Below, piece after piece: positions 1 through 7,113 of a stretch of 64,000 nt of DNA. This DNA comes from Rhizobium sullae (GTDB lineage: Bacteria; Pseudomonadota; Alphaproteobacteria; Rhizobiales; Rhizobiaceae). The notes below the pieces were generated by a model. It worked only from the letters and a program-made list of their open reading frames with translations, was not told the DNA's origin and ran no database searches. The stretch is taken from assembly GCF_025200715.1 (NCBI RefSeq), contig NZ_CP104144.1, positions 124,001 through 188,000 on the forward strand, in the 5' to 3' direction. The stretch's first letter is position 1. Each line of letters opens with the position of its first letter. Made by a program: the position numbers and the translations under genes.

Positions 1-675
1 GAAGAAACACACCCTGTCGGAGAATTCCTTGGCGAACCCCATCTGATGGGTGACCATTAGCATGGTCAGGTCATGTTCGGTGCCGACCTTCCTTATCACC
101 TGAAGAACTTCCCCGACAAGTTCAGGGTCCAGCGCGGAGGTGACTTCGTCGAACAGCATGATCTTTGGCCGCATCGCGAGCGCGCGCGCGATTGCGACGC
201 GCTGCTGCTGGCCCCCGGAAAGTTGCGCAGGGTAATGGTCCTTCTTTGTCGAAAGCCCCACCATGTCGAGCAGCTCGGCGGCTCGCTCTTCGGCCTCCCG
301 GCGCTTCATTCCAAGCACGGTGATCGGAGCTTCGATGCAGTTGCCCATTGCGGTCATGTGCGGAAACAGATTGAAGGACTGGAACACCATGCCGATCTTT
401 GCCCTGATCCGCCGTATGTGCTTGGCGGTTGCCGGCACGAGCCTTCCGTCTTTTTCCATATGGGTCATTGGCTCCCCGTCGACCCAGAGCACGCCGTCGT
501 TGATGGATTCCAGGGTCATCAGCATACGCAGCACGGTGGTCTTGCCCGAACCGGAAGGACCGATGATCGATACTTTCTCGCCGTAGCCGACATCGAGATT
601 GAGATTGTCGAGAACGCTGAACGTGCCGTACCGTTTTGAGACGTTTTCGAAACGAACCATTGGCATGTCGGTCAT
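1..675 (-). CDS. ehuA: Ehu-type amino-acid/ectoine ABC transporter ATPase (3' end cut off)
   Basis: ATP-hydrolysing subunit of a polar amino acid/ectoine-class importer, acting at the cytoplasmic face of the inner membrane. Reading from the ATG at 675 the protein shows Walker [10 protein letters not shown] (about residues 39-47), the Q-loop region [11 protein letters not shown], signature LSGGQQQR, Walker B IMLFDE and the switch histidine in VTHQMGF. About 225 codons are present; the last 25 or so lie beyond the left edge. The start is two bases after the stop of the upstream permease, so it is the last gene of a four-gene minus-strand operon (binding protein, permease, permease, ATPase). The family call as ABC ATPase is certain. 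The Ehu assignment rests on the binding protein and permeases next to it, and the true substrate is unproven. Confidence 0.9.
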   Translation of the reverse strand, partial: MTDMPMVRFENVSKRYGTFSVLDNLNLDVGYGEKVSIIGPSGSGKTTVLRMLMTLESINDGVLWVDGEPMTHMEKDGRLVPATAKHIRRIRAKIGMVFQSFNLFPHMTAMGNCIEAPITVLGMKRREAEERAAELLDMVGLSTKKDHYPAQLSGGQQQRVAIARALAMRPKIMLFDEVTSALDPELVGEVLQVIRKVGTEHDLTMLMVTHQMGFAKEFSDRVCFF

Positions 676-677
676 TA

Positions 678-1328
678 TTAGTATCTCCACTTGAGCCACG
701 ATTCGAGCAGTCGCACCATGCTCGCCGAAATTAGACTCATGCCCAAAAAGAAGACGCCAACGAGTGTGACGGGCTCTGTGTAGCGGAAGGTCTCCGATCC
801 GATGATCTTTGCGGTCTGCATGAGTTCAAGAACCGCGATCGCCGAGAGCAGGGGTGTTTCCTTGAAAAGCGCGATCAGGTAGTTGCCCAGTGCTGGAACC
901 ACGGGAGGCAGAGCCTGCGGCAGAATGATATCCCGAAACGTGCGCCAGGAAGAGAGGTTGAGGGCGATCGAGGCTTCCCACTGCCCTCTGGGCACGTTCT
1001 CGAAGCCGGCCCGGTACACTTCCGAGCAATAGGCGGCATAGTGGATGCCGATCGCCAGCACGCCCGCCGTAAACGCGTCGAGCACGATGCCGGCCTTCGG
1101 CAGCACGAAGAAGAGAAAGAAGATCTGGATGAGCAGCGGCGTCGATCGGATAAGTTCAACAAGGACCGTGACCGCCACGCCGGCGAGCGGGAAAGCGAGC
1201 CTTATCGAGGCGAGCAGAAGGCCGAGCGTTGCGGCAATGACAAAGCCGAGCACGGTTGCTTCGACGGTCACGATGGCGGCCCGGCCGAGTACCGGCAGAA
1301 TCTCGAACGTAAATGCCCAGTCCCACAT
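678..1328 (-). CDS. ehuD: Ehu-type ABC transporter permease (EhuD-like)
   Basis: Inner-membrane permease of 216 residues from the His/Glu/Gln (HisMQ) permease family. It has several hydrophobic segments and the EAA loop that docks the ATPase ([12 protein letters not shown] followed by DIILPQALP). The N-terminus begins MWDWAF and continues EILP, as in EhuD-type permeases. Its start codon overlaps the stop of the preceding permease by one base, which implies translational coupling. It would pair with the 242-residue permease to form the transmembrane channel for the binding protein encoded upstream. The polar amino acid or ectoine-like specificity is inferred from the neighbours. Confidence 0.88.
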   Translation of the reverse strand: MWDWAFTFEILPVLGRAAIVTVEATVLGFVIAATLGLLLASIRLAFPLAGVAVTVLVELIRSTPLLIQIFFLFFVLPKAGIVLDAFTAGVLAIGIHYAAYCSEVYRAGFENVPRGQWEASIALNLSSWRTFRDIILPQALPPVVPALGNYLIALFKETPLLSAIAVLELMQTAKIIGSETFRYTEPVTLVGVFFLGMSLISASMVRLLESWLKWRY

Positions 1329-2056
1329 CAGGCGGCCTTTCCGCGTGTCATTCCTTGCCCAGCGCGTTGTTCAAGAACGCGCATAGCGATTGTGACGGTC
1401 AGAGAAATGGCGAGATAGATCAGCAGGACGAGCGTGAACACCTGCACGGTCTTCAGCGTCGTCTGGTTCATCTGCTGGGCCTTGAGCGTCAGGTCCGCCA
1501 ATGTGATCAACGAAACAAGCGAAGTCGACTTGACGAGTTCAATCAACAGGTTGCCCCAAGGCGGGATCATCGCTGCGAAGGCCTGCGGCAATATGATCCG
1601 GCGGAGCATCTGTCCCCTAGACATGTTCAGCGCGACGGATGCCTCCCACTGTCCACGTGCCACCGAAATAATGGCACCTCTGACGACTTCAGCGCCATAC
1701 GCACCGATATTGAGGCCGAGCGCTAGAACGGCCACGACAAAGGCGTCGAGAGAAACGCCGAACTGGGGAAGCACGAAATAGAGCCAGAAGAGCTGCACAA
1801 GTGCCGACGTTCCGCGGAATATCTCGATGTATGCCGACGACAGCCATCGTATTGGGAGGGGAGCATAGAGTTTTGCGAGTGCCGCGACGAAGGCCATAAA
1901 AATCGCCACGATGGCTGCCAGCAACGTGATCTCGACAGTCAGGACTGCACCTTGGAGCAGACCTGGCAAGAAAAGCCAGTATTCATCGTTCAATGAAAGC
2001 AGCAAAATTAGAAGCAGCGTTGCAGCAAGCATTGCGGCGAGCATACGAATCCACAT
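1328..2056 (-). CDS. ehuC: Ehu-type ABC transporter permease (EhuC-like)
   Basis: Second inner-membrane permease, 242 residues. It has an N-terminal membrane anchor, further hydrophobic helices and a clear EAA motif (GQWEASVALNMS then RIILPQAFA). It belongs to the polar amino acid permease family and should form a heterodimer with the downstream 216-residue permease. The start ATG at 2056 (MWIRML) is used because the gene then begins about 60 bases after the binding-protein stop. The C-terminus is basic and cytoplasmic. No frameshift is seen. Confidence 0.88.
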   Translation of the reverse strand: MWIRMLAAMLAATLLLILLLSLNDEYWLFLPGLLQGAVLTVEITLLAAIVAIFMAFVAALAKLYAPLPIRWLSSAYIEIFRGTSALVQLFWLYFVLPQFGVSLDAFVVAVLALGLNIGAYGAEVVRGAIISVARGQWEASVALNMSRGQMLRRIILPQAFAAMIPPWGNLLIELVKSTSLVSLITLADLTLKAQQMNQTTLKTVQVFTLVLLIYLAISLTVTIAMRVLEQRAGQGMTRGKAA

Positions 2057-2118
2057 CTGCGTCCCTCGTCATAGGGGATTTGGAAAGGCGGCGTTGCCGC
2101 GCCGCCGGCCATACGGCA

Positions 2119-2982
2119 TCATTCGCCTGCGCAGAGTTCCTTCGTCGTCTTGTTCGGAAGGTATCCTTTCCCGAAGCCGAGGGGCTCAACAAGTGCAATA
2201 TGCTCAGGCGTTCCCAAAAAGGCAGCAAGTTCCTTGTTGAAAGCGTCCACGAGATCGGCGTCTTCCTTTCGGAATCCGAAGCCGCCATGTCCTTTCACTG
2301 ACTTACCAGCAACCTCGCCGAAGGGTTCGGTCGACTCCACACCGTCTGCCTTCTTGGCCATGTCGGCGATCGACAGCGCGGTCAACGCGGCGGCGTCCGC
2401 TCGCCCGGACTGAACGGCGGCGACGAGGCTGGACTGGTCGGGTAGGGAGACGACCTGTGCCGCCGCGAGCCCCGCGTCCTTGGCGTAACCGCCTTCCACC
2501 GCACCGGCCATGACGGCAAGCTTCAGATCCTTGTTCGATGCAAGGGTGGAATAGTCCTTGATCGCCTTGGGGTTGCCCTTGGCAACCAGCATGGCCTGCC
2601 CGATGCCATAGGAGGGCTCGGAAAACGCGATCTCGGCGCAGCGTTTTGGATTGATGAACATTCCTGCGGCGATGATGTCGAAACGCCCCGCCTTGAGGCC
2701 GGGAATGAGGGATCCGAATTCCGTGAGAACGCCGTCAACCTCGGCGATGCCCATTTTCTTGAGTACGGCCTTGGCGACTTCCGGAGCCTCTCCGGAGAGC
2801 TTGCCATCCGGCGTTGCGAAACCGAAGGGCGACTCGTTGGCAAATCCGATGCGGATATAACCCGCAGCCTTCGCTTTTTCGAGCGTGGATTCCGCATGGG
2901 CATGGATGCCGAAAGATACGGTGGCGATCGTCAGCGCGGCGGCCCTGAGAGTGTTCCTGCGGGAGATGAGCATTTTAAACAT
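2119..2982 (-). CDS. ehuB: EhuB-like periplasmic substrate-binding protein
   Basis: Periplasmic solute-binding protein of 287 residues that delivers ligand to the adjoining permeases. The start at 2982 is preceded by an AAGGGGA ribosome site. The signal peptide holds a twin-arginine-like SRRNTL followed by a hydrophobic stretch ending HAHA (about residue 30). The mature part opens with GYIRIGFANESPFGFAT and contains LTEFGSLIPGLKAGRFDIIAAGM, a signature of the ectoine/hydroxyectoine binding protein EhuB. The gene is divergent from the hydrolase and sarcosine oxidase operon, so both are probably co-regulated from the 3000-3177 intergenic region. The natural ligand may differ from ectoine because the eutABC ectoine genes are absent here. 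Confidence 0.85.
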   Translation of the reverse strand: MFKMLISRRNTLRAAALTIATVSFGIHAHAESTLEKAKAAGYIRIGFANESPFGFATPDGKLSGEAPEVAKAVLKKMGIAEVDGVLTEFGSLIPGLKAGRFDIIAAGMFINPKRCAEIAFSEPSYGIGQAMLVAKGNPKAIKDYSTLASNKDLKLAVMAGAVEGGYAKDAGLAAAQVVSLPDQSSLVAAVQSGRADAAALTALSIADMAKKADGVESTEPFGEVAGKSVKGHGGFGFRKEDADLVDAFNKELAAFLGTPEHIALVEPLGFGKGYLPNKTTKELCAGE

Positions 2983-3039
2983 GGGTTCCCCTTTTTTCGT
3001 TTGGTGGTCGCCTGGACGGCAGATGCCTTCAGGTGAAAG

Positions 3040-3147
3040 AAGTATACATCTGTCTTGCAATTTGGCAAGGAAAACCCAGAAAGTCGGCAACACATCCGCA
3101 TAAAAGCGAGCAATGTTGCATGTTGCAGAAAATGATGTACACATCTA
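3040..3147. promoter_or_regulatory. Divergent promoter region with repeated GTAYACATCT boxes
   Basis: The stretch between the EhuB-like gene and the first M24 hydrolase carries GTATACATCT at 3042-3051 and GTACACATCT at 3137-3146, about 95 bases apart, and an imperfect palindrome CTTGCAATTTGGCAAG at 3054-3069. Repeats in a divergent promoter are typical of a shared regulator site. GntR-type regulators often bind GT-AC cored sites, but no regulator gene lies nearby, so the factor is unknown. Confidence 0.3.
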
Positions 3148-3177
3148 TGCGATGCCATATGGTGAAAGGGAGATGTC

Positions 3178-4359
3178 GTGAACAGACGATCTGTTTTTAC
3201 CAAAGCGGAGTTTTCCCGACGGATTCGCGACGTGAAGCAGCGGATGGAGCGGGCGAGCTTCGATCTCCTGGTCTGCCAGGATCCGGCCAACATGAGCTGG
3301 CTCACCGGTTACGACGGCTGGTCCTTTTACGTTCCGCAATGCGTGCTTGTGCACCTCGACGAGGAGCTGCCGATCTGGTTCGGCCGGGCGCAGGACGAGA
3401 AGAGCGCACGTCTGACCACCGGGCTGCCTGCGCGCAACATTGTGCCCTTTTCCGAATATCTGGTGCAGAACCCGGATGGGCATCCTTTCGATGAACTCGC
3501 AGAACTCGTCCGCCTAAGAGGATGGGGCAGGGCGCGCATCGGAGTAGAAATGGATGCACATTATTATACGGCGCGCTGCCATGCCCATCTCGTCAAAGGC
3601 CTGCCGGGGGCGAGATTTTCCAACAACGGAGACCTCGTCAACTGGGCACGCCTGGTCAAATCCGAACCGGAGCTGGCGTTGATGCGAGAGGCGGGGACGA
3701 TCTGCTCGCATGCGATGGATCGGGCGATCGGCAAGATGCATCCTGGCGTCCCGCAGAATGAGGTTATCGCCGAACTCTATCATGCCCAGATCATGGGCGT
3801 GGATGGTCTTGGCGGAGACTATGCCGCGATCTGTCCGCTGATGCCGGTCGGCGACGGGACGGCGACGCCGCATCTGACTTGGACCGAAGCTCCGTTGCCT
3901 CAATCGGGACTTGCGATCCTCGAGATCGCCGGCGTGAGGCGGCGCTACCATGCAGCCCTCACGCGCACAGTGCATTTTGGCAAACCGCCGCAGGTCTATC
4001 TCGACATCGCAAATGCGATCGTGGACGGCGTGGACGCCGGTCTCGAGAAGGCCCGCTCCGGCAGAACCGCCGAGGAGGTGGAGGCGGCGTGGCAGTCGGT
4101 CCTGCGCAGCCGGGGACTGAAAAAGGAAAGCCGGGTCGGCTATCCGATCGGTCTTGCCTATCCGCCGGACTGGGGCGAGCGGACGGTAAGCCTGCGGCCG
4201 GGCGACAGGACGGAACTGCAGCCTGGCATGTGCTTCCACATGATGGCGGGCGTTTGGCTTGATGATTTCGGCGTGGCGATTTCGGAATCCTTCGTCGTGA
4301 CAGACAAGGGCGGCGAGAAGCTGTGTGCGTCACCGCGTGAGCTGATCGTCGTCGAATAG
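3178..4359 (+). CDS. doeA: M24/creatinase-fold hydrolase, DoeA (ectoine hydrolase)-like
   Basis: Cytoplasmic hydrolase of 393 residues in the pita-bread (M24) fold. It starts at a GTG (3178) preceded by AGGGAG. The N-terminal creatinase domain contains NMSWLTGYDGWSFYVPQ, and the C-terminal catalytic domain contains GYPIGLAYPPDWGERT and LQPGMCFHMM, all characteristic of ectoine hydrolase DoeA/EutD. The aspartates that bind metal in M24 peptidases are not conserved (EIAGVRRRYHAALTRTV in that region), as in metal-independent creatinase-type enzymes, so C-N hydrolysis of a small ring or guanidino compound is likelier than peptide cleavage. It is first in an operon leading into sarcosine oxidase. 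The substrate is inferred, not proven. Confidence 0.82.
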   Translation: MNRRSVFTKAEFSRRIRDVKQRMERASFDLLVCQDPANMSWLTGYDGWSFYVPQCVLVHLDEELPIWFGRAQDEKSARLTTGLPARNIVPFSEYLVQNPDGHPFDELAELVRLRGWGRARIGVEMDAHYYTARCHAHLVKGLPGARFSNNGDLVNWARLVKSEPELALMREAGTICSHAMDRAIGKMHPGVPQNEVIAELYHAQIMGVDGLGGDYAAICPLMPVGDGTATPHLTWTEAPLPQSGLAILEIAGVRRRYHAALTRTVHFGKPPQVYLDIANAIVDGVDAGLEKARSGRTAEEVEAAWQSVLRSRGLKKESRVGYPIGLAYPPDWGERTVSLRPGDRTELQPGMCFHMMAGVWLDDFGVAISESFVVTDKGGEKLCASPRELIVVE

Positions 4360-4422
4360 ATATTCCCGCAACTCAACTCGGCCGGATTCGGCCGATTGCG
4401 GATAAAGAAAAGAGAGACTGAT

Positions 4423-5571
4423 ATGGACGGCAATCCCTTTACCGGTGGCGAAATTGCGCGCCGTCTCGACGCGGTACGCACTGGGCTCGCCGAGCAAGAA
4501 CTGGACGCTGCGGTTTTTGCATCGCCGGAGAACGTTTTCTATCTCACGGGCCTCGACCACTGGGGCTATTTCGCGCCCCATCTTCTCGTGGTGCCGCTTG
4601 AAGGGGAGCCCACGCTCATCACCCGCGCAATGGAGCGGGTCACGATAGAAAGCCATGTCCGTGCCGCCGGGTTCCGCGGTCACAGCGACAGCGAAACTGC
4701 CGCCGACGTTGCTTCGCGGGTCCTTGGTGAGAAGGGCTTCGCCGGCAAGCGGATCGGTCTTGAGTACTGGACGGCGGGATTGAGCCATGGCCTTGCTTTG
4801 CGGCTGAAATCTCTGGTGAGTGCCGACTGGCGCGATGTCTCCGGGCTGGTCGATCGCCTGCGGCTTGTAAAGAGCACCGAGGAGCAGGTCCTCATGCGGC
4901 GGGCTGCGGCAATTACCGATCTGGCGGCGGCTGCCGTCATCGAGATGATCACCGATGGTGCCGACGAGCGTGACGTTGCCGCCGCATGCATCGCTGCGAT
5001 GACCCGGGCGGGCGGTCATGTGCCCGGCTTCGGCCCGTTCATCCGTCCGGCATCGAGGCTCGGCGAGGAGCATACGACCTGGGGAGGAGGGCAATACCGC
5101 AAGGGCGAGCCGGTCTTTGTCGAGCTTTCCGGGTGTATCTCCCGTTATCACGCGCCCCTCGGACGCTTGATCCGGCTTGGCGGGATCAGCGATGCCGACG
5201 CGCGCATGGCGGACGTGACGGCAAGGGCGTTCAACGCCGTTCTCGGAGCGCTCAAGCCGGGCACGCTTGCCCGCGATGTCTACGCGGCTTGGCAGGGTGC
5301 GGTCGACGACGCAGGGCTTTCCCACTACCGGCGGCATCACTGCGGTTACTGCGTCGGCGTCGGCCAGCCGCCGTCGTGGACCGGCGGAAACTCGGTGACG
5401 GGTCTCAGGCACGATTCCGATCTCGAGATCCGTACCGGCATGAGCTTCCACATTCTGTCCTGGCTGATGGGCACGGGCCAGGGCGACGACTTCGTTTCCA
5501 ACACCGTGCTGTTGACGGAAGACGGTCCCGAGGTGCTCACCCGCACGCCGCTGGGTCCGATTGTTCGATAG
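4423..5571 (+). CDS. Second M24/creatinase-fold hydrolase
   Basis: Protein of 382 residues (start ATG at 4423 after AAAGAGAG) with the same two-domain creatinase/prolidase architecture as its upstream neighbour but only distantly similar. The N-terminal domain has NVFYLTGLDHWGYFAP and the C-terminal domain has HHCGYCVGVGQPPSW and MSFHILSW. The usual metal-binding Asp pair is replaced (VELSGCISRYHAPLGRL), again suggesting a metal-independent hydrolase. It lies between the DoeA-like gene and soxB, ten bases upstream of soxB. It could act on a derivative of the same compound, or form a heteromer with the first hydrolase. Creatinase, ectoine hydrolase and related activities are all possible. Confidence 0.75.
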   Translation: MDGNPFTGGEIARRLDAVRTGLAEQELDAAVFASPENVFYLTGLDHWGYFAPHLLVVPLEGEPTLITRAMERVTIESHVRAAGFRGHSDSETAADVASRVLGEKGFAGKRIGLEYWTAGLSHGLALRLKSLVSADWRDVSGLVDRLRLVKSTEEQVLMRRAAAITDLAAAAVIEMITDGADERDVAAACIAAMTRAGGHVPGFGPFIRPASRLGEEHTTWGGGQYRKGEPVFVELSGCISRYHAPLGRLIRLGGISDADARMADVTARAFNAVLGALKPGTLARDVYAAWQGAVDDAGLSHYRRHHCGYCVGVGQPPSWTGGNSVTGLRHDSDLEIRTGMSFHILSWLMGTGQGDDFVSNTVLLTEDGPEVLTRTPLGPIVR

Positions 5572-5580
5572 GACTACCCC

Positions 5581-6837
5581 ATGGGCCGCTATTCGATTTT
5601 CTCGCTGCTGCGCCATGCAGCCACAGGCAACAGAGGCTGGCAACGCGCTTGGCGTGCTGCCAGCCCGAAGCCGTCGTATGACGTCATCATCATTGGAGGT
5701 GGCGGGCACGGCCTCGCCACCGCCTTCTATCTTGCGGAAAACCACGGTGTCCGCAACGTTGCCGTCCTGGAAAAGGGATATATCGGCGGCGGCAACGTCG
5801 GGCGCAACACAACGGTTATTCGATCGAACTACCTGCTCGACGGCAATACCCAGTTCTACGAATATTCCATGAAACTTTGGGAAGGCCTGTCGGCCGCCCT
5901 GAACTTCAACGTCATGTTTTCACAGCGCGGCCAGTTGGTCACGGCGCATTCGGCCGACCAGCTTGACGCATTCGCTCATCGTGCCAACATCATGCGCTCG
6001 AACGGCATCGACGCCGACATTCTCGACCGGCAGCAGGTCCGCAAGCTCGTTCCTTACCTTGATTTTTCCGAAACAGCACGGTTTCCGATCCATGGCGCAA
6101 TCTTTCAAGGCCGTGCCGGAACGGCCCGTCACGACGCCGTCGCGTGGGGCTATGCGCGGGCAGCGAGCTGCCACGGCGTGGACATCATAGAGGGCTGCGA
6201 AGTAACGGGCTTTCTTCGCGATGATGAACGGATCGTCGGCGTCGAGACGACACGCGGCCATATCGGGGCCGGGCGGGTCGGTCTCGCAGTGGCCGGCCAC
6301 ACCTCCGTCCTCGGTCAGATGGCCGGTCTCGAACTTCCGATCGAAAGCCATCTCCTCCAAGCATTCGTGACGGAACCGGTCAAGCCTTTGGTCAACCATG
6401 TCATCGCCTATGGCGCTGACCATTTCTATCTCAGTCAGTCCGACAAGGGCGGCCTGGTCTTCGGCGGCAATCTTGATGGATACAATTCCTACTCACAGCG
6501 CGGCAACACGGGAGTGCTGCGTGAAGTCTGCGAGGCAGCGATCGCGCTGATGCCGAACATATCCCGGCTTCGTCTGCTTCGACACTGGGGCGGGATCATG
6601 GATATGACGCCGGACGCAAGCCCTATCATCTCGCCCACGCCCGTCGAGGGTCTCTATCTGAACGGCGGCTGGTGCTACGGCGGATTCAAGGCGACCCCTG
6701 CGTCGGGCTGGTGCTTTGCGCACATGCTGGCAACCGGGAAGACACATCCTCTCATCGAAGGCTATGGGCTCGACCGCTTCCGTACCGGATATTTGCTTGA
6801 CGAAGCGGGTGCAGGCCCCTTCGCCTGGCTTCAGTAG
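5581..6837 (+). CDS. soxB: Sarcosine oxidase subunit beta
   Basis: Flavin subunit (418 residues) of heterotetrameric sarcosine oxidase, which converts sarcosine and O2 to glycine, H2O2 and methylene-tetrahydrofolate. The N-terminus MGRYSIFSLL followed by DVIIIGGGGHGLATAFYL (dinucleotide-binding glycines at about 39-44) and GGNVGRNTTVIRSNYL is diagnostic of SoxB. The ARHDAVAWGYAR region corresponds to where the covalent FMN histidine lies in this family. Length matches the family. It is immediately followed by soxD, soxA and soxG, the usual order. Confidence 0.95.
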   Translation: MGRYSIFSLLRHAATGNRGWQRAWRAASPKPSYDVIIIGGGGHGLATAFYLAENHGVRNVAVLEKGYIGGGNVGRNTTVIRSNYLLDGNTQFYEYSMKLWEGLSAALNFNVMFSQRGQLVTAHSADQLDAFAHRANIMRSNGIDADILDRQQVRKLVPYLDFSETARFPIHGAIFQGRAGTARHDAVAWGYARAASCHGVDIIEGCEVTGFLRDDERIVGVETTRGHIGAGRVGLAVAGHTSVLGQMAGLELPIESHLLQAFVTEPVKPLVNHVIAYGADHFYLSQSDKGGLVFGGNLDGYNSYSQRGNTGVLREVCEAAIALMPNISRLRLLRHWGGIMDMTPDASPIISPTPVEGLYLNGGWCYGGFKATPASGWCFAHMLATGKTHPLIEGYGLDRFRTGYLLDEAGAGPFAWLQ

Positions 6838-6846
6838 GAGAGCGAA

Positions 6847-7113
6847 ATGCTTCGTATCGAATGCCCTTGTTGCGGCACCCGCGACCATGGCGAGTTCCGC
6901 TACGGCGGTGACGCCGCTGTCGAGCGGCCGGCCCATGACAATTCCGACCCTGATGCCTGGTATCGATATGTGTATGTGAGGTCCAACCCGAAAGGTCTGC
7001 ACCAGGAATTTTGGCAGCATGTTCTGGGGTGCCGTCAATGGCTCGTCGTGGAGCGGGACACGGTCACGCATTCCATCCGTTCAGTCAGTTTTTCCAGAAG
7101 GCAACGGGCATGA
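6847..7113 (+). CDS. soxD: Sarcosine oxidase subunit delta
   Basis: Small 88-residue zinc-binding subunit of tetrameric sarcosine oxidase. The N-terminal CPCCG cysteines and the C-terminal HVLGCRQWLVVERDTVTH segment are the family hallmarks. The stop overlaps the soxA start by four bases (ATGA), indicating coupled translation, and the gene starts nine bases after the soxB stop. Confidence 0.94.
   Translation: MLRIECPCCGTRDHGEFRYGGDAAVERPAHDNSDPDAWYRYVYVRSNPKGLHQEFWQHVLGCRQWLVVERDTVTHSIRSVSFSRRQRA

Noticed and set aside
678..4359. A standard ectoine degradation cluster
   Set aside because: Transporter and DoeA-like genes fit, but eutA, eutB, eutC and doeB/eutE-type genes are missing and sarcosine oxidase is present, so the ectoine label is kept only at family level.
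4330..5745. A 471-codon frame opposite the second M24 gene
   Set aside because: Antisense shadow; the plus-strand hydrolase has clear motifs and a ribosome site.
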